Assembly: GCF_002150685.1 (NCBI RefSeq)
Contig: NZ_MSSW01000023.1
Span: 1-64,000 of the forward strand
Source of the DNA: Algoriphagus antarcticus
Lineage (GTDB): Bacteria; Bacteroidota; Bacteroidia; Cytophagales; Cyclobacteriaceae
Reading direction: 5' to 3'
Length of the DNA: 64,000 nt
A model generated the notes under the pieces. The model did not search any database. It was not told the origin of the DNA and saw only the letters and a list, made by a program, of their open reading frames with translations. The translations under genes and the position numbers were made by a program. Position 1 is the first letter of the stretch; each line of letters starts with the position of its first letter. Positions 1 to 10,148 of the stretch are shown piece by piece.

Positions 1-214
1 CCATTGTATAAATACGGATTTATTTTGATTCCACCATAATAACACCCCTGTCTACCTGAAACCAGAAGACCAGGCCAACTGCGAATCTGGACTGGGCTTT
101 ATAGCCTGGGCGGCTTGAGTTTTTCAGCAGATTCTAAGTAATAATCAGTACAATTATCCTACTCTACAATGAAATTAGCCAAGCTTCAATAAGATATTTT
201 ACAAAATCCCAGAG
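1..214. other. Left edge, no supported gene
   Basis: No gene can be supported here. On the minus strand a stretch of about 38 codons (roughly 18 to 131) is open, but it has stop codons at both ends and no initiation codon. It could be the decayed tail of an older gene. The rest is AT-rich spacer downstream of the transferase gene that ends at 215. Confidence 0.4.
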
Positions 215-2068
215 TCAATTAACAAGAGAATTATTATTCATTGAGTAATTAAAAATCTGCATGATAGATTTTATCTGATCAACATATACATCTAACTTCA
301 CTACTTGTTCATCACCATTCAAATATATAGTGGAGTCATTAACACTCTTAAGATTATAATATTCAATTACCTGATTCCCATCATAGCGGACTAAATAATT
401 TTCATCTGCTATCTGATATATTCCTTCGCGATACTGAAATACATAACCTGATCTATTTTTATCAAGAAAACTTTCACCAAAACCAAAGTAGCTAATATCT
501 AAATTTAGTAGATCAATTATAGAAGGTATAATATCTATTTGTTGAATAAAATCTTCTTGTTCCCCATTTAATGAACTCCCCCTTTTATAGAACAAAAGAG
601 GGATATGGTAGTTGTCCAAGGATGTTCTTGGATAGTGAAAATTGAAATCTACATTAGCTGTGTGATCTGAAACAATAACGAAAAGTGTATTGCTAAACCA
701 ATCTTCATCTCTTATTAAACTAAAAAATTTTCTTAAGGAATAATCTGTATATTTCACGGATTTCAAAATTGGATGTTCATAAAAGTCTGAATCAACATAA
801 TCATGAGGGAGTCTAAATGGATGATGCGAAGAAATAGAATACAAGCTTCCTAAAAATGGTTCTTTAAGGTTCTCAATTTCATGTGCAGTGTACGTGAAGA
901 ATTTTTCATCCCATACACCCCAGGCCCCATCATAGTCAGCCTTCGAACCATATTCATCCATACCATAGTAGTTATCAAAACCTGCTTTCTTAATGAACGA
1001 GTTAATACCATACATCCCATTTAATCCACCATGAAAAAAATAGTTATTATATCCCTCATCTTTAAGTAAACTTCCCAAACCGAGGATTTTATTATCATAA
1101 AAACCAGACGTCATGAAAGAACTACCCATTAATGAAGGAATTGATGAATAAATTGCCGCCATTCCTTCATTAGAGAACTTTCCATTAGCATATGCATTTG
1201 TAAAATAAAGACTGTTTTGCGATAATGAATCTAGAAACGGAGTATAGCTCCTTTTAGAATCTGGATTAAGAAAGCCAACATAATCTTTAGAAAAACTTTC
1301 CAATACTATGACGAAAACATTTGATTTAATTGAGACTCGATTAGAATCATAGTAGTTCTTTTTGAGATCCAATCTTTTGTTTAATTCTTCCTCAGAGAAA
1401 TAATTCAGGTCCGGTAATTTTCTATTATTAAAAATCAATGCGTCATTAAAAAAACTATTAACAATAACAAAAGGAGTATTTGTTACTGAAGCAGAAACAT
1501 TCGCAGGCAATGAGCGAGAAACACTAAAGGCGAAAGAGCTGAAAACAGAGATAAATATAATAAATATAGCGAACTGAAAAGTTAAATTCTCACTTTTAAC
1601 ATTTCTTACTCGTATCCTTTTACAAATAACAATCAATAAGTAAAAGCAAAATATAAAAATCAATAATCCATACCAATACTCAATAGAATATTGATAGAGC
1701 ATTAAAAAAACACCGTCTAAAACGCCTAACATAGCTGCTGAGGATCTAACCATTGCATGGCTAAAGTAAAATACATCAGCTATACTAATAAACAAAGCTA
1801 CGGCATTAATCACTACGAACAGAAAGTCAATAAATGCTAAATAAATAGAAGCGCTTCTAATTTTAAATGGAATTAAATATAATAATATAACCGGTATGTT
1901 TAAAAAAATTATCGTTATTAAGTCAAAATATAAACCTAGGAAAGAGATTCTTAAGATATTATTTATAGAAATATAAAAATAATAGGTACGGAAAGCCTCC
2001 CAATTAAACGCAATAAAGAAAAATCGAATCAAGGTGTATAATAAAATTAAAACCAACAACCTATTCAT
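215..2068 (-). CDS. LtaS-type sulfatase-fold phosphoglycerol/phosphoethanolamine transferase
   Basis: Membrane-anchored enzyme of the alkaline phosphatase superfamily, 617 aa. About five N-terminal membrane helices (residues 1-185) are followed by an extracytoplasmic sulfatase-fold domain. Likely metal and catalytic residues are E257 in VIVLES, nucleophile S299 in GKFSNEG, H415/H416 and D468-H469 in VSDH; the spacing closely follows LtaS (E255, T300, D475, H476). The nucleophile position is Ser rather than Thr, as in other Bacteroidota members. The reading frame is open 35 codons further upstream, but ATG at 2068 is preceded by GGAGG at a good distance and begins the first membrane helix, so it is preferred. 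Substrate unknown: probably transfers a phospholipid head group to a glycan or lipid at the envelope. It stands alone, 0.4 kb downstream of a glycan operon. Confidence 0.85.
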   Translation of the reverse strand: MNRLLVLILLYTLIRFFFIAFNWEAFRTYYFYISINNILRISFLGLYFDLITIIFLNIPVILLYLIPFKIRSASIYLAFIDFLFVVINAVALFISIADVFYFSHAMVRSSAAMLGVLDGVFLMLYQYSIEYWYGLLIFIFCFYLLIVICKRIRVRNVKSENLTFQFAIFIIFISVFSSFAFSVSRSLPANVSASVTNTPFVIVNSFFNDALIFNNRKLPDLNYFSEEELNKRLDLKKNYYDSNRVSIKSNVFVIVLESFSKDYVGFLNPDSKRSYTPFLDSLSQNSLYFTNAYANGKFSNEGMAAIYSSIPSLMGSSFMTSGFYDNKILGLGSLLKDEGYNNYFFHGGLNGMYGINSFIKKAGFDNYYGMDEYGSKADYDGAWGVWDEKFFTYTAHEIENLKEPFLGSLYSISSHHPFRLPHDYVDSDFYEHPILKSVKYTDYSLRKFFSLIRDEDWFSNTLFVIVSDHTANVDFNFHYPRTSLDNYHIPLLFYKRGSSLNGEQEDFIQQIDIIPSIIDLLNLDISYFGFGESFLDKNRSGYVFQYREGIYQIADENYLVRYDGNQVIEYYNLKSVNDSTIYLNGDEQVVKLDVYVDQIKSIMQIFNYSMNNNSLVN

Positions 2069-2493
2069 GATAACCTCCAAATACACTAAGTTACTTTTTC
2101 TGGTTATTATATTATAATAATTTTTCATTAACGAACATCTAATTTTATAAATTACAAAGCTATAAATCAACAATTTATTTTTAAAGGTGTGAGATGAATT
2201 TTCTCTGCCTCTCTAGCATTGAAGTAAATTAATTTTTGAGATTAAATATCAAATCACTACTGTAAATCTGTGACCAATATAATCGCAATTTATTATTCCC
2301 AATGTGGAGCCGGCATTTGTCATAACGTTTGTCCAATTATGACTCCTCCCTTACTCTCTCTCAATGGATATACTGGTCCTGTATCAGTCACTCTTATGTA
2401 TTTACGGTTTTTACACTTAAAAAGAATTCATTGTACTACAAATTTCTAAGGTGCTAATTCATTATGGAATCATCAAAACTGATTAATCAAGCA
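2069..2493. other. AT-rich spacer between transferase gene and glycan operon
   Basis: No coding region, RNA gene or convincing terminator is visible. It must hold the promoter of the minus-strand transferase gene starting at 2068 and the 3' end of the glycan operon ending at 2494. The only clear signal is the GGAGG ribosome-binding site just upstream of 2068. Confidence 0.4.
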
Positions 2494-4056
2494 CTATTTC
2501 TCCTCCAAATATTCATCCTCATCATTGATTCCCCAAATATGCTCCCGGGACTTTGAACCGTTTATTATACACTGGACTGAAGCCATGGCTGTCAGCATAG
2601 AATGATCCTGGTTATTATACCTGTGCATACCATTCCTTCCTATCAGAAACAGGTTGTCATAGTTGCTGACATAGTCCTTGATCTGGTCAAAAAATTCGTA
2701 ACTGCCCACGTATGCAGGATAGGCTTTCGGAACTTTGATCACTGTACCATCAATAAAACTTTCATTATCGATAATGCCGAGCTTAGAAAGTTCATTCTTA
2801 CCGAATTCAATCAAAGCTTCTTTGCCCATAGACCATAATTCATCACCTTCATTGCAAAAGTACTCAAGACCCAACCATACGGTGTCCATGTCCTTGACCA
2901 TATAGGGACTCCAGTTGTTGAAGATCTGAAGCCTCCCGATTTTCACGTCCTTTTCCTGAATGTATATCCAGTTGTCAAGAACATCAGTTCCGTCCCGATT
3001 ACGTATTTTTAGTTTATGAACCAATATACCCACAGTGATAAAATCCCTGTATTTTAGCTCGCGAGCGATTCCCCTTATTTTTTTTGGTACATGGTCAGCC
3101 ATACATTGAATCAGATCTTTTACAGGCATTGAGGAGAAAAAATAGTCGCCCTTTACCAATCGCTGTTGCTCGCCGTCATCGATCAGAACTTCATGAAACT
3201 GATTGGCATCCATTTTAAAATCGATGACCCTGGTATTGGTAATAATCTCCCCGCCGGCATCCTTTATCTTTAAAGCAACTTCTTCCCACAATTGACCGGG
3301 ACCATACTTAGGGTAGAGGAACTTTTCGATAAGGCTTGTTTGGGTGTTTTTCTGACCAATTGAATTATCTTTTTTGCTTTTCAAGGCGTGTGCGAAAATG
3401 CTTCGGATTGAAATACCCTTTATCCGCTGTGCACCCCATTCAGCACTTAGCTTATTGCATGGGATACCCCACACTTTTTCAGTATAATCCTTAAAAAACG
3501 TCTTGTAGAGTTTACTACCAAACCCATTAACAATATAATCTTCTAAAGTCTCTATGTTCTTTCTGGGAAATGCTCTGATATATAGATAACTGGACATAAT
3601 CTGCAATACATTTACTATCCCTAGTTTTTGTAAAGTATCCAAAGAAAGAGATATAGGGTATTTAAATAATTTTCTTCCATAATAAACCCGAGAAATGCGG
3701 TTTCTCACCAGCATCACTTTATCCTCTTTCGTCGAATCTATTCCGTTCGGGGAATTTTCAATAGTTCGATGTCTGTTCTGGTAGGATATTGTTAATGGCT
3801 CTCCTTGGTCTGTCGTACGTTTTTCTATGGGTAAAATTCTAGCCCACCAGTCCATGACCTTGTCGGATTTGGAGAAAAACCGATGGCCACCAATATCAAT
3901 TCTATTGCCTTTATAATTGACAGTCCGGGATATTCCACCCATGTATTCACTTTTTTCAAAAACTATTGGTTTAATGTCAGTTTTCTGCAATAGCTCCAAG
4001 GCAGCGGTAAGACCCGCAGGTCCTGCCCCAATAATTATGGCTGTTTTTTTATGCAT
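2494..4056 (-). CDS. FAD/NAD(P)-binding amine-oxidase-like oxidoreductase, glycan operon
   Basis: Flavoprotein of 520 aa with an N-terminal Rossmann dinucleotide-binding motif GAGPAG (residues 10-15) and a second FAD contact (GGISRTV, then GGHRFF). It belongs to the protoporphyrinogen-oxidase/amine-oxidase and UDP-galactopyranose-mutase-like superfamily. Such proteins next to GT2 and GT-C glycosyltransferases are thought to act on lipid-linked or nucleotide sugars, but the substrate is not established. It is the last gene of a three-gene minus-strand unit. Its ATG overlaps the stop of the upstream GT-C gene by one base (TGATG), implying translational coupling. No signal peptide, so it is probably cytoplasmic or membrane-associated. 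Confidence 0.8.
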   Translation of the reverse strand: MHKKTAIIIGAGPAGLTAALELLQKTDIKPIVFEKSEYMGGISRTVNYKGNRIDIGGHRFFSKSDKVMDWWARILPIEKRTTDQGEPLTISYQNRHRTIENSPNGIDSTKEDKVMLVRNRISRVYYGRKLFKYPISLSLDTLQKLGIVNVLQIMSSYLYIRAFPRKNIETLEDYIVNGFGSKLYKTFFKDYTEKVWGIPCNKLSAEWGAQRIKGISIRSIFAHALKSKKDNSIGQKNTQTSLIEKFLYPKYGPGQLWEEVALKIKDAGGEIITNTRVIDFKMDANQFHEVLIDDGEQQRLVKGDYFFSSMPVKDLIQCMADHVPKKIRGIARELKYRDFITVGILVHKLKIRNRDGTDVLDNWIYIQEKDVKIGRLQIFNNWSPYMVKDMDTVWLGLEYFCNEGDELWSMGKEALIEFGKNELSKLGIIDNESFIDGTVIKVPKAYPAYVGSYEFFDQIKDYVSNYDNLFLIGRNGMHRYNNQDHSMLTAMASVQCIINGSKSREHIWGINDEDEYLEEK

Positions 4057-5537
4057 CAGTCGGTATTTTGGGGTTCTTTGGATATGCTATAGATGATGAA
4101 TGACCTGTTTTCAAAAACGATTTCAAAGCCATCCCGAAAAGAAATAGAGAGTGTGTTTTTTAGTTGGAAATCATGATCCCAGTTTTTAAAAATCACCAGA
4201 TAGTCCCCCTTTTTCTGGACATTTTCAATGTTGTCATAGATAAACAGTGATTTTCGTCCCGTGTAAAAGTTCATCAACCGTGGAAAACCGAAAACCACTA
4301 CTTCGTCCGCAGCAACTTGGGCTCTGATGAAATCAAACATCTCTGTATTTTCCGGGCTTTCCGGCCCATTTATAGGGGTTCTGTTCTCCATGCTGTTTTT
4401 GGTCAAGGTGTAAACCGGAAAAAGATTGAACAGCAGCAGTATCAGTAGAAAGTATAGCGCATAGTTTTTCGTGACCAGATAAGTGCTCAGGTATTCTAAA
4501 CCTCGCAGAAAAAAATAGCAAAAAAGAGGTATCAGCACATACATGTACCTGTCCCAGAAAAATGGCCAGATAAACAAAATACCCAAAACGGAAAACCAAA
4601 AAGCCAAAAACAGAAAATCCTCCTTCCAGCGCTTCAGTATACCTAAAAAGAAGAGCAGGACAATCAGTATCAGGCTTATCAGGTTGATATCTTTATTGAT
4701 GAATGAGCCTAGATACCTAAAGGTATATTCCATATTTCGGAGCGACTGTTTTAGCGAGTAGTATTCCAGAAAATCCAGGTGGGAGGCAAATCCTGCCGGT
4801 AAAATAAGTTTGGTCAGAAAATACAAGCTCAAAAAAACAAAGTAAGGGCTAGCGTATATTATAAGTGTTTTTACCCCCAATTGTAAGTTGACTTTCTTTT
4901 GGAGTAAAGTAAAAACCTGATAGAAAAGTAATGCAGCGAGGAGTGCGATTCCCTCGGTACGTATATTGAATGCAAAGAATATCCAGACCCCTGCCCATAA
5001 ATTAGGTTTCAGGGAAAATCCTTGACTTCCCGTTTTCTGTAGGACAAAGAGGGAAAGCGTAGAAAAAAACAGGAAGGGGATCTCAGAAAGTATATAGTTG
5101 GTGTAATAAATAAAGAGCTGGTTAAGACCGACAAAGGCAATAAGGAGCAATCGGGAAGGGCTCGACAGTTTATCCTCTAACAGTCGGTCAAAGACAAACA
5201 GAAATCCGATTAAGAAAATAGTTTCCAGAATTTTGAAAGTCTCGAAATCTTTTCCAAAGAAATAATAGAGGGGAGACAGGAGTAGGGGGAATCCCCAGGG
5301 ATAGGATACCGGCGAAAATGTAGGAACGGTAGAATTATGGATAGCGTAAGCGGTATCTTCCAGCACTTTTTCTACATTTCCCTCCACCAGACTCCTAGCC
5401 TGGTTCAGGTAGAGTGAAAAATCATCCCCCCAGGACTGTCCATCGTACTGATTTAACAGGCAAAGCACAAAAATCAGTACCAACAATACCGTAAGGCCCA
5501 TAGGATAGGTCAATTTTGATAGCGTTGATCCCCTCAT
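4056..5537 (-). CDS. GT-C (GT39/PMT-like) membrane glycosyltransferase
   Basis: Integral membrane protein of 493 aa with about 10-12 hydrophobic helices. The first extracytoplasmic loop carries an acidic pair D38-D39 (SWGDDF), the hallmark catalytic site of GT-C enzymes using polyprenyl-phosphate sugars (PMT_2-like). It sits between a GtrB-like GT2, which would make the polyprenyl-phosphate sugar donor, and an FAD oxidoreductase, so the inferred job is transferring that sugar to a glycan, lipid or protein on the periplasmic face. Both neighbours overlap it by a single base in TGATG junctions, so the three are almost certainly one mRNA. Acceptor unknown. Confidence 0.8.
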   Translation of the reverse strand: MRGSTLSKLTYPMGLTVLLVLIFVLCLLNQYDGQSWGDDFSLYLNQARSLVEGNVEKVLEDTAYAIHNSTVPTFSPVSYPWGFPLLLSPLYYFFGKDFETFKILETIFLIGFLFVFDRLLEDKLSSPSRLLLIAFVGLNQLFIYYTNYILSEIPFLFFSTLSLFVLQKTGSQGFSLKPNLWAGVWIFFAFNIRTEGIALLAALLFYQVFTLLQKKVNLQLGVKTLIIYASPYFVFLSLYFLTKLILPAGFASHLDFLEYYSLKQSLRNMEYTFRYLGSFINKDINLISLILIVLLFFLGILKRWKEDFLFLAFWFSVLGILFIWPFFWDRYMYVLIPLFCYFFLRGLEYLSTYLVTKNYALYFLLILLLFNLFPVYTLTKNSMENRTPINGPESPENTEMFDFIRAQVAADEVVVFGFPRLMNFYTGRKSLFIYDNIENVQKKGDYLVIFKNWDHDFQLKNTLSISFRDGFEIVFENRSFIIYSISKEPQNTD

Positions 5538-6472
5538 CAGATAGTGCTTTCTTCTATGATATAATCTGGTCTCTTCCGTGATTGGATATGGATTTTACCT
5601 ATGTATTCGCCAATGACCCCAATCATGATCAGCTGAAAACCAGAGAGAAACAATACGCTGGCGATCACGGAGGTCCAGCCGATTACGGTTTTATCAGTAA
5701 GAGAGTGAACGGCTACAGCATAGATACCGTACAGAAAAGCTAAAAAAGAACATAGTGAACCTGCCAAAAAAGAAACTCTGATAGGGCTGATTCCAAAGGA
5801 TGTAATACCACTGATGGCCAGATTGACCATCTTGACCAATGTGTAACCGGATTTTCCGTTGGTACGCTGAGCTGCGGTATATTCGACGGAGATTTGCTTA
5901 AAGCCCACCCAGGAGATCATTCCTCGTATAAAAGGGCTACTTTCTGGGAGACTGTTAATTACTTTTACTACAGACTTATCAAGTAGTCTGAAATCAGAAG
6001 ATCCAGGAACCAACTTGGTTCCAGTAATAAAGCCATATAGTTTATAAAAGAGCCTAGAACTTGTTCTCTTGAAGAAGGAAGTATTAGGATCAGGATTTCT
6101 GATTGTATTGACCACCTTGTGTCCCTGTTTCCATTTTTCTAACAATTCAGGGATCAGTTCCGGGGGATGCTGGAGATCGGCATCCATGGTGATAACTACA
6201 TCGGCACCTTTTGAATGACGGTATCCCGCTTTAAGTGCATTCTGGTGGCCAAAGTTACGGGAGAAGCTAATATAGTTGATCCTTGAATTCTTGGATGCAA
6301 GATCGTACAACTTTTCGCGTGTGTGATCCGTGCTTCCGTCATCAACAAATAGAATACTATATTTGTAATTTGAAATAAACGGTATTATTTTAAGAAGCAA
6401 TAATTCAAAATTTTCTTCCTCATTAAAACAGGGAAACAGTAAACATACTTGTATATCGGAATCAAAAACCAT
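5537..6472 (-). CDS. GT2 polyprenyl-phosphate glycosyltransferase, GtrB/ArnC/DPM1-like
   Basis: Family 2 glycosyltransferase of 311 aa. The N-terminal GT-A domain has the nucleotide-binding DDGSTD (D44, D45) and metal-binding DAD (97-99, in MDADLQHP). The C-terminus holds two membrane helices (about 228-255 and 262-290), the layout of GtrB, ArnC and DPM1-type enzymes that load a sugar from a nucleotide donor onto undecaprenyl phosphate. It is the first gene of the three-gene unit and its TGA overlaps the ATG of the GT-C gene. The sugar is unknown. Upstream 6473-6565 separates it from the propeller lipoprotein gene on the same strand. Confidence 0.88.
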   Translation of the reverse strand: MVFDSDIQVCLLFPCFNEEENFELLLLKIIPFISNYKYSILFVDDGSTDHTREKLYDLASKNSRINYISFSRNFGHQNALKAGYRHSKGADVVITMDADLQHPPELIPELLEKWKQGHKVVNTIRNPDPNTSFFKRTSSRLFYKLYGFITGTKLVPGSSDFRLLDKSVVKVINSLPESSPFIRGMISWVGFKQISVEYTAAQRTNGKSGYTLVKMVNLAISGITSFGISPIRVSFLAGSLCSFLAFLYGIYAVAVHSLTDKTVIGWTSVIASVLFLSGFQLIMIGVIGEYIGKIHIQSRKRPDYIIEESTI

Positions 6473-6565
6473 TTAATTACATTAAAAACAAAAACATACA
6501 CAGTAATACAAAATAGAAAAACTAGGTCTCCTACATATTAATCCTAATTTATATTTAATAAATAA

Positions 6566-7618
6566 CTATAGCTCCCATTTAACAATATAAAAATAATCAT
6601 CATCGGTGGCGTTATAAGAAAGTCCATAGAAACAATTGTCAACCCGATCAAATGCAAACGAAAATATAACTCTATCAAATACATATTTGGAAATAGGGTT
6701 TCCCTCCCAATCCAAAACATGAATCACTGAATTAGAAAGCCCATTAGATGCAGACATGGTGAAAAATAGTGAATAGAACTTTTCTTCATCACCAATAATC
6801 TCCGTAATGTAATGAGGTAAAACTCTTTGATCAACAAAATCGGGTACAGTCGCCTGTTCAATCAAATTCACATCTCTATCTATAACAGAGGTGTATAAAT
6901 AATCTCCATTGAAATTAAAAAAATCATATTGACCTAGCAAATTCGGAGCACCTACAAAAATCCTTTTTTTTTCATTAATCGAAAATCCAACATTTGCATA
7001 TATATTACTTAAATTCTCATTATTAATTTCAAAAGGAGGATTTGAAAAATATGGGACATTAATTTCAACACCATCCTTATAGATTTTAAATCTATTCTCA
7101 GCCCTATCTAGCGGAATCGAAATCGTTAAACTATCACTAATAAAGAAAAATTTGAAAAAACCATTAAAAAACTGAGGTAATTCTATATGACTTTCTCCAA
7201 TCCTATTATCACCAACTTCACTAATTAAATTAATATCAACCACTTTTTGTGAAGAGTAGTCGTAAGCATAGTCTGTGGATGAGCCATTCTTAAAAAACTG
7301 CTGTCCAACCAATCCAATGCTCCTAAATTCTTTTGGGCCATCACCTTTAAGTGCGAAAGACTCTTTTAATTCGAAAGACACCTTATCATAAGCATTTATT
7401 AATGTGTCTTCATTATTGCTATTAACTATAAATACAAGAGAGTCATTTACAATGATCCTATTAGGAATAGCATTATGTAATTCTTTAACTATTTTAACAT
7501 TAGGTTTCAATTCCTGAGGAAAATCATCTATAAATGTTTCATTGGGATCTTCCTTTCCTTTGCAATAGGAAAAAATAAGTATTAGCAAAACAACAAATCT
7601 TGAAATGTTTTTAATCAT
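6566..7618 (-). CDS. BF3164-like six-bladed beta-propeller lipoprotein
   Basis: Secreted lipoprotein of 350 aa: short hydrophobic signal followed by Cys (LIFSYC, C19) and an acidic linker. The body is rich in beta strands and resembles the BF3164 / 6-bladed beta-propeller family of Bacteroidota, with the typical GDGPKEFRSIG segment near residue 95 leading into the propeller. These proteins are cell-surface lipoproteins of unknown function that are often encoded beside small secreted peptides of the NVEALA type; a small Cys-rich secreted protein lies upstream here too. A 15-bp hairpin between the two genes suggests separate transcripts or attenuated read-through. The family call rests on pattern, not on a database search. 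Confidence 0.65.
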   Translation of the reverse strand: MIKNISRFVVLLILIFSYCKGKEDPNETFIDDFPQELKPNVKIVKELHNAIPNRIIVNDSLVFIVNSNNEDTLINAYDKVSFELKESFALKGDGPKEFRSIGLVGQQFFKNGSSTDYAYDYSSQKVVDINLISEVGDNRIGESHIELPQFFNGFFKFFFISDSLTISIPLDRAENRFKIYKDGVEINVPYFSNPPFEINNENLSNIYANVGFSINEKKRIFVGAPNLLGQYDFFNFNGDYLYTSVIDRDVNLIEQATVPDFVDQRVLPHYITEIIGDEEKFYSLFFTMSASNGLSNSVIHVLDWEGNPISKYVFDRVIFSFAFDRVDNCFYGLSYNATDDDYFYIVKWEL

Positions 7619-8062
7619 GAGTGATAAAAATTATAAACGGTTGTAAATTATTGAAACTATATCAATTAATTTTTACTTAAACCATTATTATTGAGTATAA
7701 ATATTAGTAAATTTTGAATTTAAAGCTTAATAAATTTGATACTAATTAAAAAGAACTTGCAGTATTATATGCGATAATTTTATATTTTATCAACTATTTA
7801 TGCATGATCCTATATAATTATTAATAATAGATATGAAATGGTTTATCCTTAATCAGTCCAAACAGATAGGAAAAACGTTCACAAAGTCAGGAATAAGCCA
7901 TTTACTTATTGTTTTCGAGAAAAATCTCAAAATTAATTATTTAATAAATAGTTTTACCTAGCTGCATTACAACTAATTACATGCAGCTAGGTAAATAAAA
8001 TAAACATACTATGTTTTTAGGATTAATAGTCTATGTTAGAAGTAATATTGACAAAATATTCA
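7619..8062. other. Very AT-rich spacer with one long hairpin
   Basis: No supported gene. It contains the promoter region of the propeller lipoprotein gene and, at 7953-7995, a perfect 15-bp stem-loop. A 42-codon plus-strand frame (7833-7961) ends inside that hairpin and is probably fortuitous. Confidence 0.4.
7953..7995 (-). terminator. Perfect 15-bp stem-loop downstream of small Cys-rich gene
   Basis: TTTACCTAGCTGCAT (7953-7967) is exactly complementary to 7981-7995, with a 13-nt loop. It lies about 70 bases downstream of the small secreted protein gene ending at 8063. The run after the stem on the minus strand is only AAAACTATTTATT, so it may be a terminator or an mRNA-stabilising 3' hairpin. 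Confidence 0.55.
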
Positions 8063-8350
8063 CTAGTCACATGTATTGAATGTACATGTCTGATCTTTGG
8101 TATATAGGAAACATGCCTTATATTTGCAATCATCACGATCGTATTTCGTGCTATTATTTCCCATCCATGTGATATCTAGCTCATAATTTGTAACTACTCT
8201 GCTTGTACAAGTAGTTCCCCGTCCAAACCCCGCTGTCACCAGTTCCCAGTCTCCATTTAGACCCGTCTGGATGTTTAAAACAAAAGCCATTAAGAACACT
8301 AGTGCACTTATTAGCTTAATTGGATTGAAAATTGATTTGTTGTTTTTCAT
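8063..8350 (-). CDS. Small secreted Cys-rich protein, NVEALA-like in context
   Basis: A 95-aa protein with a lysine-rich N-terminus and a hydrophobic signal (about residues 12-30, LISALVFLMAF). The mature part is about 65 residues with five Cys, four of them in the last 25 residues (DDC, KAC, QTC, NTC), and an acidic-aromatic character. It has no recognisable enzyme domain. Small Cys-tailed secreted peptides (NVEALA family) next to BF3164-type propeller lipoproteins are a known pairing in gut Bacteroides; this one shares the layout but lacks the NVEALA motif, so the relation is inference. A degenerate second copy appears at 9856-9960 with the same leader. Function unknown. Confidence 0.7.
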   Translation of the reverse strand: MKNNKSIFNPIKLISALVFLMAFVLNIQTGLNGDWELVTAGFGRGTTCTSRVVTNYELDITWMGNNSTKYDRDDCKYKACFLYTKDQTCTFNTCD

Positions 8351-8397
8351 GATACTGTTTGTTTAGGTTGTAATTATAATAATAGGTATTTTATTGC

Positions 8398-9645
8398 TTA
8401 TATGATATTCCACTGATCAATGTACCAGTAAGTATAACCGCTTAGTCCAATAATATATAGTATAAAGGAAGATAAGATCAATTTTCTCCTTAATGTTAAA
8501 TGATTTTTTATGACTGAGATTTCCAAATAAGCGGACATAATTAAGAATATCCCAATACTCCCAAGATATACATATCGGTCAGCCACCAGAGCTGCCCGAG
8601 CCATAGGTAAAATATGGAGGGTGAGCATAATGTTTACAATAAAGAATAGACTGCCGAACACTATCAGATATTGCCTTTTTACCCAGAATCTCCAGAGATA
8701 ATATCCAAGAAATAGAATAATAATAGGATAGAAGTAATAGATGGATGGCAATGTCTCGCCCGGTTCCATAGGGAACTTATACCATGCCGAAAGTTTGAAA
8801 GGAAATATTAACTTGATTAAATACTCCACTAAGGCATAGCTTGCCAAAAACACCCTATCTACGAATGGATAATATTCATTTTCTAGTCTATTACTGAAGC
8901 CTGTTTGCTGTGCAATCATAGAAAGAATACTGAATCCTAGTGAGAGTAATAAAAAAGGGATTTTTTCTATGATTACCCGTTTACTTTTCAAGTCGCGATT
9001 TAAATACCAATCAAACAGCACCAATACCAGCGGGAAAACTACGGTCTGCTCTTTAGCACCAAAAGCAAGTACAAATAGTAGTATCGTTAAATAATAGAAT
9101 ACCTTTTTCAAAGCGACCAAATACCATAGATACAAAATCAGCCCTGACAAAAAGAAGCAGGAATACAATAACACCTTTGATGCGGATATCCAGGCCACAG
9201 ACTCTACCTGCAAGGGGTGCACCAGAAAAAGAAGGGCAGTAACAAAAGCTATAGTGGAAGAATTGACATTAACCCCAAGTTCAGATACCCTACCTTCCAG
9301 AAGATTCAAAAGTTGCCTGAATAGCTCAAAAACCAATAGGGTATTGCATAAATGCAAAATCAGACTAAATCCATGAAAGTATAGTGGATTGATCCCGAAT
9401 AAATGATAAATCAAACCGTAGGTTAGTGTATTGATGGGGGAATATTGTCCCCGATAAAAACTGCTGAAATAGCCGTAGATATTCTCAAGTGAAAGGCTGA
9501 AAACCTGAAGGTTTTCATAAACCATCCAGTCATCATCACCTGCGTATCCAGAATACCAGTTGTCAAGTACAGAAAAATATAGTATAATTCCCAAAAGCAG
9601 AAGAAATATTCTTTGAAAAAGCGAGTTATAAAAAAGAGACTTCAT
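8398..9645 (-). CDS. GT-C family multispanning protein with TMTC-like motif
   Basis: A 415-aa polytopic membrane protein with about 10 helices. The first loop has an acidic cluster D37-D39 (AGDDDW), as expected for GT-C glycosyltransferases, and a second loop contains HPLQVESVAW (from H143), a motif typical of TMTC/DUF1736-type O-mannosyltransferase relatives. No TPR domain follows, unlike the eukaryotic TMTC proteins. The longest open frame begins with TTG at 9654; ATG at 9645, directly before the first helix, is chosen. It probably glycosylates proteins or lipids from a polyprenyl-phosphate sugar. It lies just upstream of the small Cys-rich gene on the same strand (48-base gap), so the two may be co-transcribed. 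Confidence 0.75.
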   Translation of the reverse strand: MKSLFYNSLFQRIFLLLLGIILYFSVLDNWYSGYAGDDDWMVYENLQVFSLSLENIYGYFSSFYRGQYSPINTLTYGLIYHLFGINPLYFHGFSLILHLCNTLLVFELFRQLLNLLEGRVSELGVNVNSSTIAFVTALLFLVHPLQVESVAWISASKVLLYSCFFLSGLILYLWYLVALKKVFYYLTILLFVLAFGAKEQTVVFPLVLVLFDWYLNRDLKSKRVIIEKIPFLLLSLGFSILSMIAQQTGFSNRLENEYYPFVDRVFLASYALVEYLIKLIFPFKLSAWYKFPMEPGETLPSIYYFYPIIILFLGYYLWRFWVKRQYLIVFGSLFFIVNIMLTLHILPMARAALVADRYVYLGSIGIFLIMSAYLEISVIKNHLTLRRKLILSSFILYIIGLSGYTYWYIDQWNII

Positions 9646-10148
9646 AAAGTACAAAAATATTATAAATAATTATAATTGTGAATATATGGTCAATGGGTAA
9701 TATCAGAATCATTACTCTTTCTATTACTAGAAAAACAGCTTGTTATCTATTATCGAGGGCAAAAAGTCTAATCTTCCGAGTAACTTTTTAGATCGGTAGG
9801 CCTATACCTTTTTCGAATAGCATCTGGATCATGTGGGTATGGCAATTCATATCTTTCATTTTATACCCCCACCCTTGATTATGCGCCTAAAGAGTAGAGA
9901 CAAATGTTTTTCGAACAGTAATAAAGCTGCTCCAGATAAATTATAAACGGTCTTTTTCATGATACTGTTAGTTTTTCCTTTCGTTATACACAAGGTAGGT
10001 TTAACAGCCTCTTGAAAAGTATTTTTATATATGTAATAATCTTTACTGTAAATTTAGGTTTTCAATGTAAATTAAATGTTAGCTATATATTAAATAAAAG
10101 TTATATTCATGTTTTGTGGTTTTGGGTGTCCAGGTCTATTTTTAGTCC
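9646..10148. other. Spacer with decayed small gene and IS left flank
   Basis: No intact gene. The minus strand holds a 34-codon remnant (9856-9960, listed separately). The right part, from about 10090, flanks a truncated transposase and may include the left end of the insertion sequence, but I could not identify a matching terminal repeat. Confidence 0.4.
9856..9960 (-). pseudogene. Decayed second copy of the small secreted peptide gene
   Basis: A 34-codon frame starting with Lys-Lys and a hydrophobic stretch (LSGAALLLF) and then losing signal-peptide and Cys-tail character. The bases around its start, ACAGTATCATGAAAAA, are identical to those at the start of the intact gene at 8350. It looks like a duplicated gene of the same type, frameshifted soon after the signal region. 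The alternative is a very short functional peptide. Confidence 0.35.

Noticed and set aside
7833..7961. 42-codon plus-strand frame in the AT-rich spacer
   Set aside because: It ends inside the long hairpin, has no ribosome-binding site or promoter, and its composition is that of random AT-rich sequence.
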